A DNA stretch of 64,000 bases, taken from assembly GCF_000257645.1 (NCBI RefSeq), contig NZ_AJHJ01000001.1:248001-312000 (forward strand), read 5' to 3'. Source of the stretch: Serratia sp. M24T3 (GTDB taxonomy: Bacteria > Pseudomonadota > Gammaproteobacteria > Enterobacterales > Enterobacteriaceae). The position numbers and the translations under genes were made by a program. Shown here piece by piece: positions 28,946 through 38,307 of this stretch. Each line of letters begins with the position of its first letter. The first letter of the stretch is position 1. Below the pieces are notes generated by a model that did not search any database, was not told the DNA's origin, and was given only the letters and a program-made list of their open reading frames with translations.

Positions 28946-28996
28946 GCCCGTCTTAAATTCCTGAGCGAAACCTGAAGATCGCTATTCAAGACGGGC
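28946..28996 (+). other. Long-loop stem after exuT
   Basis: GCCCGTCTT and AAGACGGGC are perfect complements 33 bases apart, starting ten bases after the exuT stop. There is no T run after it. It may be the processed 3' end of exuT mRNA or a weak terminator before exuR. Confidence 0.45.
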
Positions 28997-29096
28997 GCCC
29001 CCTTCCCACTGCTGCATCATTGCTCTTATACTGGTATAACAACTGATCAAAACATCTTCTGATACCTGTAGCACCTCAACTAAAGAGCCTTTAATC

Positions 29097-29879
29097 ATGG
29101 AACCGACTGAATCCAGACGTCTCTACCAACAACTTGCCGCGACGCTGAAAGATCGCGTCGAAAAAGGAGTTTATCCGGTCGGAGAAAAACTGCCCGCCGA
29201 ACGGCTGATTTCAGAGGAAATGAGCGTCAGTCGTACTGTGGTGCGAGAAGCGATTATCATGCTCGAGGTCGAAGGTTATGTGGAGGTCAGGAAAGGTTCC
29301 GGCATCCACGTAATGTCCAACCAGCAAAAAAACCTGCTGTTACCGGGATCCGATGGCGAATTTGATGCCGCAGGGCCTTTCGAATTACTGCAGGCCCGTC
29401 AACTGGTTGAAAGTAATATTGCCGAGTTCGCCGCGACTCAGGTAAACAAGCAGGACATCATGCGCCTGATGGAAATCCAGGAGCAGGCCAGGCTAGAAGA
29501 CCGTTTTCGCGATTCGCAGTGGGATTTACAGTTTCATATTCAGGTCGCGCAATCGACGCAAAACAGCGCGCTGGCGGTGATCGTCGAAAAAATGTGGAGC
29601 CAGCGTTTGCACAATCCTTATTGGCGCAAGCTGCACGAGCATATCGATGAGAAATCGATTGAGAGCTGGTGCGAAGATCACGACCTGATCCTCAAGGCGC
29701 TAATCCGCCGAGATCCAAAAGCCGCCAAGCTAGCAATGTGGCAACATCTTGAAAACACCAAACAAATGCTGTTCCGCGCCACCAGCGATGACTTTGAATT
29801 TAATGTCGATCGCTACCTTTATACTGAGAATCCAGTGGTAGATCTCGATACGGCTGCATCAGGCCAAAACAAAGCATAA
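29097..29879 (+). CDS. exuR: Hexuronate regulon repressor ExuR
   Basis: ExuR is a GntR-family (FadR subgroup) repressor of exuT and uxaCA that releases DNA on binding hexuronate-derived inducers. The 260-residue protein has an N-terminal winged helix (residues 8-75, with SRLLYQQLA and [13 protein letters not shown]-type blocks) and a C-terminal FCD ligand domain. It lies 161 bases after exuT in the same direction, so it may have its own promoter. Confidence 0.93.
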   Translation: MEPTESRRLYQQLAATLKDRVEKGVYPVGEKLPAERLISEEMSVSRTVVREAIIMLEVEGYVEVRKGSGIHVMSNQQKNLLLPGSDGEFDAAGPFELLQARQLVESNIAEFAATQVNKQDIMRLMEIQEQARLEDRFRDSQWDLQFHIQVAQSTQNSALAVIVEKMWSQRLHNPYWRKLHEHIDEKSIESWCEDHDLILKALIRRDPKAAKLAMWQHLENTKQMLFRATSDDFEFNVDRYLYTENPVVDLDTAASGQNKA

Positions 29880-29899
29880 TCCCCGCTTTTAGAACTCAT

Positions 29900-29921
29900 G
29901 GCGGCCCCACTCTGGGCCGCC
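29900..29921 (+). terminator. exuR terminator-like hairpin
   Basis: GGCGGCCC pairs perfectly with GGGCCGCC around CACTCT, 20 bases past the exuR stop. The following bases are only mildly T-rich, so its strength is uncertain. Confidence 0.55.
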
Positions 29922-30229
29922 TGCCTCATCCCGATTTTCTTTAAAAAATGTCAAACGACTTCCAGTAATGTCAGCCAGTGTAAAAAGTCCTCTCAAAGTT
30001 AAACCAAAGGCCACTAAACGCATCAATGGGCTATTTCGGCGATTGATACTTTGTTACAGTTAGACCAGTTTTCTTACGGCCTCTTTGCTTAGGCAACATT
30101 TTCGAATCGCAGGCTGTGTGCATGATGCACAACGGGAAACTCACAATATCGGTAAGCGGTTGGCATCGAGAAAATCTCTCCGCAAATTGTTCGCTCACCA
30201 TTTGAAATCTATGGAGTTTCTCAGGACAC
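29922..30229. other. exuR-yqjA intergenic region
   Basis: No gene is recognised. The stretch must contain the yqjA-mzrA promoter, which in E. coli is under CpxR control; I did not find a convincing pair of CpxR half-sites. The yqjA ribosome binding site (AGGACAC) is at its end. Confidence 0.4.
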
Positions 30230-30910
30230 ATGGAAATTATCAGCTCACTTATGCATGCCCTTTGGCAACAGGATTACGAAACACTGGCCAATCCTTCGCT
30301 GATTTGGACTCTGTATATCGTGCTGTTCGTGATCATTTTTCTTGAAAATGGCCTGCTGCCTGCCGCGTTTTTACCCGGCGATAGCTTATTGATTCTGGTG
30401 GGCGTGCTGGTAGCAAAAGACGCGATGAGTTTTCCGCTGGTAATAGTATTGCTTACAACAGCAGCCAGCCTGGGCTGCTGGCTGAGTTACGTTCAGGGCA
30501 AGTGGCTGGGCAATACGCGCGTAGTGCAAAGTTGGCTGGGGCATCTTCCAGTTCAATACCATGAGCGTGCGCACCAGCTGTTTCACAAACACGGTTTGTC
30601 GGCGCTGTTGGTTGGCCGTTTTTTAGCTTTTGTACGGACATTATTACCAACCATTGCCGGAATATCCGGTCTTAGCAATGCCCGGTTCCAGTTTTTCAAT
30701 TGGATTAGCGGGTTCTTGTGGATAGTTATTTTGACCAGCCTGGGCTATTTCATTGGTAAAACGCCGCTGTTCAGAAAGTATGAAGACCAGCTCATGCTGT
30801 GCCTGATGGTACTGCCTGTCTTGCTGTTGGTTATCGGCCTTGTTGGCTCAGTGATCGTGTTGTGGAAAAAGAAAAAGGCCGACCGAGTCGCCAAAGGAAA
30901 AAACGCATGA
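30230..30910 (+). CDS. yqjA: DedA-family membrane protein YqjA
   Basis: YqjA is a DedA/SNARE-associated-type inner membrane protein; family members are linked to proton-motive-force homeostasis and lipid-carrier flipping. The 226-residue product has the DedA hallmarks [18 protein letters not shown] near residue 36 and [16 protein letters not shown] near 130, with the functionally required Glu and Arg residues present. mzrA follows after 28 bases, as in E. coli. Confidence 0.92.
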   Translation: MEIISSLMHALWQQDYETLANPSLIWTLYIVLFVIIFLENGLLPAAFLPGDSLLILVGVLVAKDAMSFPLVIVLLTTAASLGCWLSYVQGKWLGNTRVVQSWLGHLPVQYHERAHQLFHKHGLSALLVGRFLAFVRTLLPTIAGISGLSNARFQFFNWISGFLWIVILTSLGYFIGKTPLFRKYEDQLMLCLMVLPVLLLVIGLVGSVIVLWKKKKADRVAKGKNA

Positions 30911-30938
30911 AATCGAATATTCCGGCAAGGTATGTAGT

Positions 30939-31328
30939 ATGTTCAAGCTAACTTTTTCAAAGAAATATATTCTTTGGCCTCTGACTTTTGTGGTTCTGCT
31001 AATGTTGACCACGGTGGGCGTTATTGCTTTGCCAAAAATGCCTGTAAATGCCGAAGCCTTCAAGATTAGTCCAACCCAGCCTGGCGAAGATCTTCCCGAT
31101 GGTTTCTCTCTTTATCAGGGACTTAGCCAGCGCGGCGTGGAAATCGAAAGTATCACTCCAGCCAACGGCAGCCTGGTAGTCAAACTGCACTTACCTCAGC
31201 AGGAGCATCTGGCTCGGGAAACACTCAAGTCCCTTCTGCATGGCGGTTATATCATTCAACCTTTCAGCCCTGCTCCATTGCATGACTGGGCCAGTAAAAT
31301 CGCTCGTGACCAGCCAAAAATGGGCTAA
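30939..31328 (+). CDS. mzrA: EnvZ/OmpR modulator MzrA
   Basis: MzrA is a small inner-membrane protein that binds EnvZ and raises OmpR phosphorylation, linking the Cpx response to osmoregulation. The 129-residue product (E. coli 127) has a single N-terminal transmembrane segment (about residues 12-31) and a periplasmic domain. Assignment relies on size, topology and its conserved place after yqjA. It is probably cotranscribed with yqjA. Confidence 0.85.
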   Translation: MFKLTFSKKYILWPLTFVVLLMLTTVGVIALPKMPVNAEAFKISPTQPGEDLPDGFSLYQGLSQRGVEIESITPANGSLVVKLHLPQQEHLARETLKSLLHGGYIIQPFSPAPLHDWASKIARDQPKMG

Positions 31329-31496
31329 TCCTGCCTGACTTTTATTCAGAGTTTGCTTAATAGCTTTTCTATCCCGCCTCACTATAGTTACCTCATAGAC
31401 ATTAATCGTTCATCTGCCGAAGCTGCGCAGCGTGGATCTGATCGGCAAGGAAGAGGCGCTTCTTACGCCCTCATCAATAAAATAGGAAAGGGAATA

Positions 31497-31874
31497 ATGA
31501 AAACATCATTAGCCGCACTGTTAATGTTACCGACTCTGGCGCTAGCTTCTACCGCCTATGCTGCCAAACCGGCGGAGACCTGCGCCACCAAACAGCAGGA
31601 AATTAAACAGCAGCTTGAATATGCCCACCAGCACAACAACAAAGATCAAATCGCCGGGCTGCAAAAAGCCCTGAATGAGAGTCAGGCTCACTGTACTGAA
31701 GCCGACCTGCAAAAGGATAAGCAGCAGAAAATTGCTGAAAAACAGGAAAAGGTTAACGAACGCACCCGAGAACTTAAAAAAGTCCAGGCGGGCGGCAATA
31801 AAGAAAAAATTGCGAAACAGCAGAAGAAACTTGATGAGGCATTGCACGAGTTGAATGAAGTTTCAACTCATTAG
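31497..31874 (+). CDS. yqjC: YqjC, periplasmic DUF1090 protein
   Basis: I place the start at 31497 (125 residues), which has AGGAAAGGG upstream; a longer frame from 31353 has no signal sequence at its front. The product has a clear signal peptide (MKTSLAALLMLP to AYA, about 22 residues) followed by a coiled coil very rich in Lys, Gln and Glu with two cysteines. It matches the DUF1090/YqjC family, whose function is unknown. Downstream come yqjD, yqjE and yqjK, as in E. coli. Confidence 0.88.
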   Translation: MKTSLAALLMLPTLALASTAYAAKPAETCATKQQEIKQQLEYAHQHNNKDQIAGLQKALNESQAHCTEADLQKDKQQKIAEKQEKVNERTRELKKVQAGGNKEKIAKQQKKLDEALHELNEVSTH

Positions 31875-31998
31875 CAAAAAATTGTGCTTAAGCTGGCAGA
31901 ATAATGCTTATGTCCAATACCAGAGAAATCGCATTTGCACTGTCATTAAAATCCGCTATGTTTAATATTCTTATCATAAAGTTATGGAGTGACGAATT

Positions 31999-32304
31999 AT
32001 GGCTAGTAACTCAACGTCCGACAATCTGCGTGCTGAACTGAAATCATTGGCAGATACCCTTGAAGAAGTACTCCAGACCTCAACAGATAAGCCAAAAGCA
32101 GAGCTCGACAAACTGCGTAGCAAAGCAGAAGGCTTGCTGAAAGACACCCGCTCACGCCTGGGTGATACTGGTGAAAAAATTGCCAGCCAAACCAAAGAAA
32201 TTGCCGGCAAAGCTGACGATTACGTTCACGACAAACCATGGACTGGCGTAGGTATTGGTGCCGCAGTCGGTGTTGTGATTGGCGTACTGTTAGCACGCCG
32301 TTAA
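31999..32304 (+). CDS. yqjD: Membrane-anchored ribosome-binding protein YqjD
   Basis: YqjD is an ElaB/YqjD/DUF883 protein that tethers ribosomes to the inner membrane in stationary phase in E. coli. The 101-residue product has an amphipathic helical N-terminal part and a C-terminal membrane anchor with the glycine-rich GVGIGAAVGVVIG run ending LLARR. It begins the yqjDEK operon, and yqjE starts five bases after its stop. Confidence 0.92.
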   Translation: MASNSTSDNLRAELKSLADTLEEVLQTSTDKPKAELDKLRSKAEGLLKDTRSRLGDTGEKIASQTKEIAGKADDYVHDKPWTGVGIGAAVGVVIGVLLARR

Positions 32305-32308
32305 TCCT

Positions 32309-32716
32309 ATGGCAGAAACTCCAAGAACAACTCCACAGGGACCGGGAAGAGGCATTCTCGACAGCGCTCAACGTATCGTGACTATTATGGTCGGGATGAT
32401 TGAAACACGCCTGCGCCTGGTCGTCGTCGAGCTGGAAGAAGAGAAAGCAAACCTTTTCCAGCTGTTGTTGATGGCGTGTATCACCCTGATTTTCACCGCC
32501 TTTGGTTTGATGGGGCTGCTGGTTGTGCTATTTATCGCAATCGACCCGGCCCATCGTCTAATGGCTATGGCCGTATCAACGGCGGTTTTACTGTTGCTGG
32601 CAGTTATTTTAGGGGCCTGGACAATTGGTAAAGCCCGGCGTTCGACCTTGCTTAGCGCCTCGCGCAGGCAGTTGAAGATCGATCGCGCGTTACTGGAGAA
32701 GGAAGATCTGGAATGA
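32309..32716 (+). CDS. yqjE: YqjE, phage holin-family inner membrane protein
   Basis: The 135-residue protein has two adjacent transmembrane segments near residues 45-70 and 80-105 and matches the YqjE (putative Actinobacterial holin-X, holin superfamily III) family. Despite the family name, no lysis role is implied by its setting. It lies between yqjD and yqjK and overlaps the yqjK start by four bases (ATGA), showing translational coupling. Confidence 0.88.
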   Translation: MAETPRTTPQGPGRGILDSAQRIVTIMVGMIETRLRLVVVELEEEKANLFQLLLMACITLIFTAFGLMGLLVVLFIAIDPAHRLMAMAVSTAVLLLLAVILGAWTIGKARRSTLLSASRRQLKIDRALLEKEDLE

Positions 32717-32994
32717 GCAAACCGGCACCAGTAATTGAAAAAGCCAGGTTACTCCGCAAGATCGAGCGCGAACGCGCCGATCTTGCGATCGCAGCCGATC
32801 ACTGGCTGGATTCCACCACAAAACTCGACCATGTGTGGGTCAAACTTTTTGACGCACGCAAATATTTGGTTGTTGCTTCCAGCGCGGCGGCAATTTACAG
32901 CATCCGACATCCTAGCCGTTTGATTCGCTGGTCCAAAAGGGCCTTCAGCATTTGGGGAACCGTTCGCCTGTTCCGTAAAACTTTCAGTAAGTAA
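32713..32994 (+). CDS. yqjK: YqjK-like protein
   Basis: This 93-residue basic protein has an N-terminal helix rich in Arg and Glu (residues 9-30), a weakly hydrophobic middle segment (VVASSAAAIYSI) and a basic end. It matches the YqjK-like family of unknown function. It overlaps yqjE, is last in the yqjDEK operon, and its stop codon lies at the foot of a terminator hairpin. Confidence 0.85.
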   Translation: MSKPAPVIEKARLLRKIERERADLAIAADHWLDSTTKLDHVWVKLFDARKYLVVASSAAAIYSIRHPSRLIRWSKRAFSIWGTVRLFRKTFSK

Positions 32995-33017
32995 AGGCTG
33001 CTCCCCGCAGCCTTTTT
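32993..33017 (+). terminator. yqjDEK terminator
   Basis: AAAGGCTGC pairs with GCAGCCTTT around TCCCC and runs into five T residues. It begins at the yqjK stop codon. Confidence 0.85.
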
Positions 33018-33361
33018 CCCTGTCTTCCCAGCTTCCCCTACCCCACTGTCTTCATGCTTTTAATTGTGCAGATTTTCCACAGAATGTTTTAGCCGAAAGA
33101 TAACCTTTCTGAATTATTCCCCTTTGAAATTAATCAGTTAAAACTACATCATCATCAAAAAATTTTCTTTTATTGGAATTAATTCAATTTATTTGATGAT
33201 AATAAACAGTTTTACTTGCTTACAAACTCCGAATTTCCCCTCTATTATCAGCGCCATCAACACAGACAAGGCCACGATGCGGATACAAACCGGCGAGGCT
33301 TTTAAACTAAACGTCATTTTAAAGCCAAATTTTTTGGCCTTCTTACTCGGAGTTTCAGGCA
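33018..33361. other. yqjK-yqjF intergenic region
   Basis: This A+T-rich gap of about 340 bases shows no credible gene. It should hold the yqjF promoter. In E. coli yqjF is controlled by the LysR-type regulator YhaJ, whose gene lies at 34924-35820, but I could not identify a specific operator here. Confidence 0.4.
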
Positions 33362-33754
33362 ATGAACAAAGTACAAAACACCGCCATACTGATCGCTCGC
33401 ATCCTGATGCCAATTCTGTTCATCGTTGCAGGCTGGGGCAAAATGCATGCTTATACCGCAACTGCGGCCTACATGGCTTCTGCTGGCGTGCCTGGTTTCT
33501 TCCTGCCGTTGACCATTCTGCTGGAATTCGGCGGCGGTCTGGCAATTATGTTTGGTTTCCTGACTCGCACCACGGCGATTATCACCGCAGTCTTTACTCT
33601 CCTGACCGCGCTGCTGTTCCACGTAGACTTCTCGGTGCCTGTTAACCAGATGATGTTTATGAAAAACTTAACCATCGCTGGCGGCTACCTGGTACTGTTT
33701 GCAGCGGGTCCAGGCGCGTTCAGCATCGACCGCTTGCTGAAAAAGAACTGGTAA
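33362..33754 (+). CDS. yqjF: DoxX-family protein YqjF
   Basis: The 130-residue protein has four hydrophobic helices and the DoxX signature region RILMPILFIVAGWGKMHAY near the N-terminus. E. coli YqjF is a DoxX-type membrane protein induced by aromatic nitro compounds and related quinones through YhaJ, and yqjG encodes a quinone reductase next to it. The start has a strong CGGAGTTTCAGGC leader. A terminator separates it from yqjG. Confidence 0.88.
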   Translation: MNKVQNTAILIARILMPILFIVAGWGKMHAYTATAAYMASAGVPGFFLPLTILLEFGGGLAIMFGFLTRTTAIITAVFTLLTALLFHVDFSVPVNQMMFMKNLTIAGGYLVLFAAGPGAFSIDRLLKKNW

Positions 33755-33831
33755 GCCATCGCCAACACTTCTCAGGCACCGCAGTTGACGCGCTATACTT
33801 GGGTCAGTGGATCATCGGCAAATAATTTTGT

Positions 33832-33862
33832 GGGCGATGTGAGCAATCACCTCGCCCTTTTT
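33832..33862 (+). terminator. yqjF terminator
   Basis: GGGCGATGTGA pairs with TCACCTCGCCC (one mismatch pair) around GCAA, followed by five T residues. Confidence 0.8.
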
Positions 33863-33928
33863 CATTTCACATTAACGGTTTGAATATTCCTGTCGTTTTT
33901 AAAAGCAGGAATAAACGGGAGAACCACC

Positions 33929-34927
33929 ATGGGACAGCTGGTCGAAGGTAAATGGCATGACATCTGGTACGACACCAAGTCAACCGGCGGGCATTTCAAA
34001 CGTTCAACATCGCAGTTTCGCAACTGGATCACTGCGGACGGTCAACCCGGTCCTCACGGCGTTGGAGGTTTTACCGCCGAGAAAGATCGCTACCATCTCT
34101 ATGTTTCTCTGGCTTGCCCGTGGGCGCACCGAACTCTGGTGATGCGCACGCTTAAAGGACTTGAGAAGCTGATAACGGTTTCCGTAGTTCATCCTTTAAT
34201 GCTCGAAAATGGCTGGACCTTCGCTACCGATTTCCCTGCGACAACCGGCGACGATCTTTATCATCTGAACTATGCCTACGAGATATATTTGCGCGCGCAG
34301 AATGACTATACAGGCCGCGTCACTGTGCCAATTCTGTGGGACAAGCAGCAACAAACCATCGTCAGCAATGAATCTGCCGATATCATGCGCATCTTCAACA
34401 ATGCTTTTGATGCTGTTGGCGCCCGTGCCGGTGATTATTATCCCGATGCTTTGCGTTCAAAGATTGATGAAGTGAATGAATGGATCTACCCGCAGATTAA
34501 CAACGGTGTGTACAAAGCCGGATTTGCTACCAGTCAGGAAGCCTATGACGAGGCGGTGGAAGGGGTATTTGCTGCCCTCGAGAAGGCAGAGGCAATGCTT
34601 GAGAAACAGCGTTACCTCACCGGAAATCAGCTGACCGAAGCCGATTTACGCTTATGGACCACGCTGATTCGTTTTGACCCGGTATATGTCACTCATTTCA
34701 AATGCGACCGCTATCGTATCAGTGACTATCCCAACCTCTACGGCTTCCTGCGCGATATCTACCAGATGCCGGGCATTGCCGAAACCGTTGATATGGCGCA
34801 CATCCGCAATCACTACTATCGCAGCCACGCCACCATCAACCCTTACGGCATCATCTCGACCGGGCCAGCACAGGATCTCGAGGCCGAACACGGACGTGAT
34901 ATCCGATTTGGAGCTCGTGAAGACTAA
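33929..34927 (+). CDS. yqjG: Glutathionyl-hydroquinone reductase YqjG
   Basis: YqjG is a xi-class glutathione transferase that reduces glutathionyl-hydroquinones. The 332-residue product has the diagnostic catalytic motif CPWAH near residue 62 and the C-terminal Tyr-rich NHYYRSH and NPYG segments that close the active site. GGGAGAACC precedes the ATG. The last four bases overlap the end of the converging yhaJ gene. Confidence 0.94.
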   Translation: MGQLVEGKWHDIWYDTKSTGGHFKRSTSQFRNWITADGQPGPHGVGGFTAEKDRYHLYVSLACPWAHRTLVMRTLKGLEKLITVSVVHPLMLENGWTFATDFPATTGDDLYHLNYAYEIYLRAQNDYTGRVTVPILWDKQQQTIVSNESADIMRIFNNAFDAVGARAGDYYPDALRSKIDEVNEWIYPQINNGVYKAGFATSQEAYDEAVEGVFAALEKAEAMLEKQRYLTGNQLTEADLRLWTTLIRFDPVYVTHFKCDRYRISDYPNLYGFLRDIYQMPGIAETVDMAHIRNHYYRSHATINPYGIISTGPAQDLEAEHGRDIRFGARED

Positions 34928-35820
34928 CGGGTTGCCAGCAGTCTAGGGATCTCTCGCAAGAACCAGGCCTTGGCTTCGCCCATACTGTCGCGACGCCAGG
35001 CCATAATGATATCCGCCTCGCGATTGTATTCCGCGCTAACGACCCGCAGGCGACCCTCGGCGATATCCTGTTCGACCATCGGATAAGGCATGGTTGCAAC
35101 GCCCAAACCCGCCAACAGCGCGAGGCGTTTTTCCGGCAGGCTACTGACCGTCAAACGCTGTTGTTTATCAAGTAATTGCACGGTCAATACCGGGCGCTCG
35201 CGGGCAGTATCTGCCACCGCAATTCCGCGATATTTCACCCGACTTACCTCAGAAAGCGGCTCAGCTTCCAAATGAATCGGGTGGTCCGGTGCGGCAACAT
35301 AAACACTCATCAGCTTGTAAAGTTTGCGACTGTTGATTTCAGAAGAAGAGCGGAAATGCATGTCCGGCGCGATAACGATGTCCGCACGGCCATTTTCCAG
35401 CCTTTCCCACGCTCCCGCCAGCACTTCGGTAATCAGCGAGACCTGAGTATTGGCTTTTAACGCGAGCTTTTCGATTAGCGGAAACAGCTGAGCTGCCGGA
35501 GCCAAAGCCTCGCAGACGATAGTAATGTGCGTTTCCCAACCGCGGGCCAGCGCCTCTGCGTCAACCGTCAACTTATCGGCCGCTTCAAGCAGCACGCGGC
35601 CACGCTCTAACAACATCCGGCCAACGTTGGTGAATTTGGTACGATGCCCTGAACGGTCAAATAGCACCACATCCAACTCTTCCTCGAGCTTTTGCATGGT
35701 ATAACTCAGTGCAGAAGGGACACGCCCGAGTTCATCCGCTGCGGCGGCAAAGCTTCCACGGCGATCAATCGCATCCATAACTCTCAGTGCTTCAAGAGTT
35801 AACGCTCGGTCCTTGGCCAT
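34924..35820 (-). CDS. yhaJ: LysR-family regulator YhaJ
   Basis: The 298-residue product has an N-terminal winged helix-turn-helix (residues 5-65, with RRGSFAAAADEL and SALSYTMQKLE) and a C-terminal periplasmic-binding-like effector domain. In E. coli YhaJ activates yqjF and responds to aromatic nitro compounds. Its genomic place between yqjG and the divergent yhaK is conserved, which supports the name over other LysR regulators. Confidence 0.9.
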   Translation of the reverse strand: MAKDRALTLEALRVMDAIDRRGSFAAAADELGRVPSALSYTMQKLEEELDVVLFDRSGHRTKFTNVGRMLLERGRVLLEAADKLTVDAEALARGWETHITIVCEALAPAAQLFPLIEKLALKANTQVSLITEVLAGAWERLENGRADIVIAPDMHFRSSSEINSRKLYKLMSVYVAAPDHPIHLEAEPLSEVSRVKYRGIAVADTARERPVLTVQLLDKQQRLTVSSLPEKRLALLAGLGVATMPYPMVEQDIAEGRLRVVSAEYNREADIIMAWRRDSMGEAKAWFLREIPRLLATR

Positions 35821-35931
35821 TGTTTTTCTCTGTCAGGAAATTTGAATATAGCGACCAGATTAACTGGCTAACAATCACGCGTCCAGACGCTTACCATTTA
35901 TCTATCGATTTTTTTAACTGAGCCAACGGCT

Positions 35932-36636
35932 ATGATTAAAAGCAGAGCAGCGCAAGAGTGCGGGAAAGCAGACTTTGGTTGGCTTCAGGCACGTTACACT
36001 TTTTCCTTTGGACACTATTTTGACCCGACGCTGATGGGCTATGCCTCGCTGCGCGTCCTGAACCAGGAAGTGTTGGCACCGGGTGCCAGCTTCCAGCCAC
36101 GCACTTATCCCCGCGTTGACGTGCTGAATCTGGTGTTACAGGGCGATGCCGAGTATCGCGACAGTGAAGGCAACAGCGTGCTGGTGAGTGCAGGCGAAGC
36201 GGCCCTGTTGTCTACCCAACCAAATGTCAGTTACAGCGAGCACAATCCGAGTCAGAACAAACCGCTGACCCGCATGCAGCTTTGGCTTGATGCATGCCCG
36301 GAACATGAAAATCCGCTGATTCAGAAAATTGCGCTCGGTGAGCAGCGTCATTTCCTCCTGGCTTCTCCGAATGGCGAAAATGATAGTCTACAGCTCCGCC
36401 AGCAAGTGTGGATTCATCACATCAGTCTTGAAGCAGGCGAGATGCTGGAATTTAAAATCAACGGCCCGCGCGCCTATCTCCAGTCCATTCACGGACAGAT
36501 AGAGGTTCAGGGCGGTGACACTCATGCCGAACAGAATCTGGTATGCGGCGACGGCGCGTTTATTCATCAGGAAAATATTCTCACCGTGACTGCCCGCACG
36601 ACATTGCAGGCGCTGCTGATCGATTTACCGGTCTGA
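35932..36636 (+). CDS. yhaK: Pirin-like bicupin YhaK
   Basis: YhaK is a cytoplasmic pirin-like bicupin; the E. coli protein has no bound metal and has been proposed as a redox sensor. The 234-residue product shows the pirin-type opening RYTFSFGHYFDP near residue 22 and LRVLNQEVLAPGA, and ends LLIDLPV. It is divergent from yhaJ with a 111-base gap. The first of the terminators in the rnpB repeat array follows it. Confidence 0.9.
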   Translation: MIKSRAAQECGKADFGWLQARYTFSFGHYFDPTLMGYASLRVLNQEVLAPGASFQPRTYPRVDVLNLVLQGDAEYRDSEGNSVLVSAGEAALLSTQPNVSYSEHNPSQNKPLTRMQLWLDACPEHENPLIQKIALGEQRHFLLASPNGENDSLQLRQQVWIHHISLEAGEMLEFKINGPRAYLQSIHGQIEVQGGDTHAEQNLVCGDGAFIHQENILTVTARTTLQALLIDLPV

Positions 36637-36648
36637 TAACGAATAAAA

Positions 36649-36872
36649 AGACAAAACCCCGCCGAAGCGGGGTTTTTAATGGCGTGGCGTTGACCGTTAA
36701 GCCGCCCTCCTTTCATAGAGAGGGTCGTGGACAGTCATTCATCTTGCCGTGCTCCAGAAAAGACAAAACCCCGCCGAAGCGGGGTTTTTAATGGCGTGGC
36801 GTTGACCGTTAAGCCGCCCTCCTTTCATAGAGAGGGTCGTGGACAGTCATTCATCTTGCCGTGCTTCAGGAA
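36649..36872 (-). repeat. Two 112-bp tandem repeats of the rnpB 3' end and terminator
   Basis: Units start at 36649 and 36761, and the third copy (from 36873) continues into rnpB itself. Each carries a terminator hairpin (CCCCGC/GCGGGG with a U run on the minus strand) plus a copy of about 60 bases of the rnpB 3' end, including GTCGTGGACAGTCATTCATC. The two units are almost identical to each other and diverge from rnpB in a GCCGCCCTCC segment. E. coli rnpB is followed by similar repeats of about 113 bp, so this layout is old. The leftmost hairpin can also terminate yhaK. Confidence 0.9.
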
Positions 36873-36902
36873 AGACAAAACCCGCCGAAGCGGGGTTTTT
36901 AA
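36873..36902 (-). terminator. rnpB primary terminator
   Basis: On the minus strand AACCCCGC and GCGGGTT pair around TTCG-type loop bases and run into a T tract. Two further near-identical copies lie downstream in the repeat array. Confidence 0.85.
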
Positions 36903-36903
36903 T

Positions 36904-37283
<380 letters not shown>

Positions 37284-37357
37284 GGCGCGGATTATAGGGG
37301 GTTCGCGCGCCGATGTATAGGGCAGAGGTGACGATAAGCCAACCTATTGGTCAATCC

Positions 37358-38245
37358 TTACTCTTCATCCTCTTCACCCGCCTCGTCGCCCTGCTTTTCC
37401 AGCGCATAACGATAAAGCTGATTTTTCTTCACGCCGTGGATCTCGGCGGCAAGTGCAGCAGCCTTTTTCAGCGGCAATTCCTTTTGCAATAGCGCCAGCG
37501 TTCGCAAAGCTTCAGCCGGAAGCGCCTCGCTGTCAGGCGCATGCCCTTCCACGATTAACACCATTTCGCCACGCTTGCGGACTTCGTCTTCCTGCACCCA
37601 GGCCAGCAGCTCACCCACTGGCGCACCGTGGATTGACTCCCAGGTCTTGGTTATCTCACGAGCCAGCACCACATAACGCTGCGGCCCCCACACAGTGACC
37701 ATATCCTGAAGGCTTTCCAGCAAGCGGTGAGTCGATTCATAGAAAATCATGGTGCGAGTCTCTTCAATCAGCGCCTGAAGAGTGTCTTTGCGTGATTTTG
37801 TTTTGGCCGGCAAAAAACCCTCATAACAAAAACGGTCCGACGGCAAACCGGCAGCGCTAAGAGCCGCTATTGCCGCACAGGCTCCCGGCAATGGCACCAC
37901 ACGAATGCCAGCTTCGCGACAGCGACGAACCAAGTGATACCCTGGATCGTTAATCAAAGGAGTTCCGGCATCAGAAACTAACGCAATACTTTGACCAGCC
38001 TGAAGTTTTGACAAAAGATGGTCAGCTTTTTGCTGCTCGTTATGGTCATGTAGAGGATACATTTTTGCACTGATAGCGAAGTGCTGCAGCAGCAATCCGG
38101 TATGCCGCGTATCCTCGGCAGCAATCAAATCCACACTGCTCAACACGGCTAAAGCACGCTGCGTGATGTCTCCCAAATTGCCGATTGGAGTCGGTACCAC
38201 ATACAGCGTTGATGCAGAAATATCTGCTTGATCGTGTTGATTCAT
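37358..38245 (-). CDS. rsmI: 16S rRNA (cytidine1402-2'-O)-methyltransferase RsmI
   Basis: RsmI adds the 2'-O-methyl group of m4Cm1402 in the ribosomal P site, using S-adenosylmethionine. The 295-residue protein has the tetrapyrrole-methylase fold with [10 protein letters not shown] near residue 14, [12 protein letters not shown] near 90 and LPGACAAI near 118. The C-terminal tail is short and acidic. It diverges from lpoA with a 62-base gap, as in E. coli. Confidence 0.95.
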   Translation of the reverse strand: MNQHDQADISASTLYVVPTPIGNLGDITQRALAVLSSVDLIAAEDTRHTGLLLQHFAISAKMYPLHDHNEQQKADHLLSKLQAGQSIALVSDAGTPLINDPGYHLVRRCREAGIRVVPLPGACAAIAALSAAGLPSDRFCYEGFLPAKTKSRKDTLQALIEETRTMIFYESTHRLLESLQDMVTVWGPQRYVVLAREITKTWESIHGAPVGELLAWVQEDEVRKRGEMVLIVEGHAPDSEALPAEALRTLALLQKELPLKKAAALAAEIHGVKKNQLYRYALEKQGDEAGEEDEE

Positions 38246-38307
38246 TGTTTCATCCGGATTGCCGATTTAATATTGAGCATCTTGAAAAAAACATCACTGG
38301 AAACAGC

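Noticed and set aside
36649-36900. Possible CRISPR array
   Set aside because: The repeat unit is 112 bases with no unique spacers, contains terminators and derives from rnpB. No cas genes are present.
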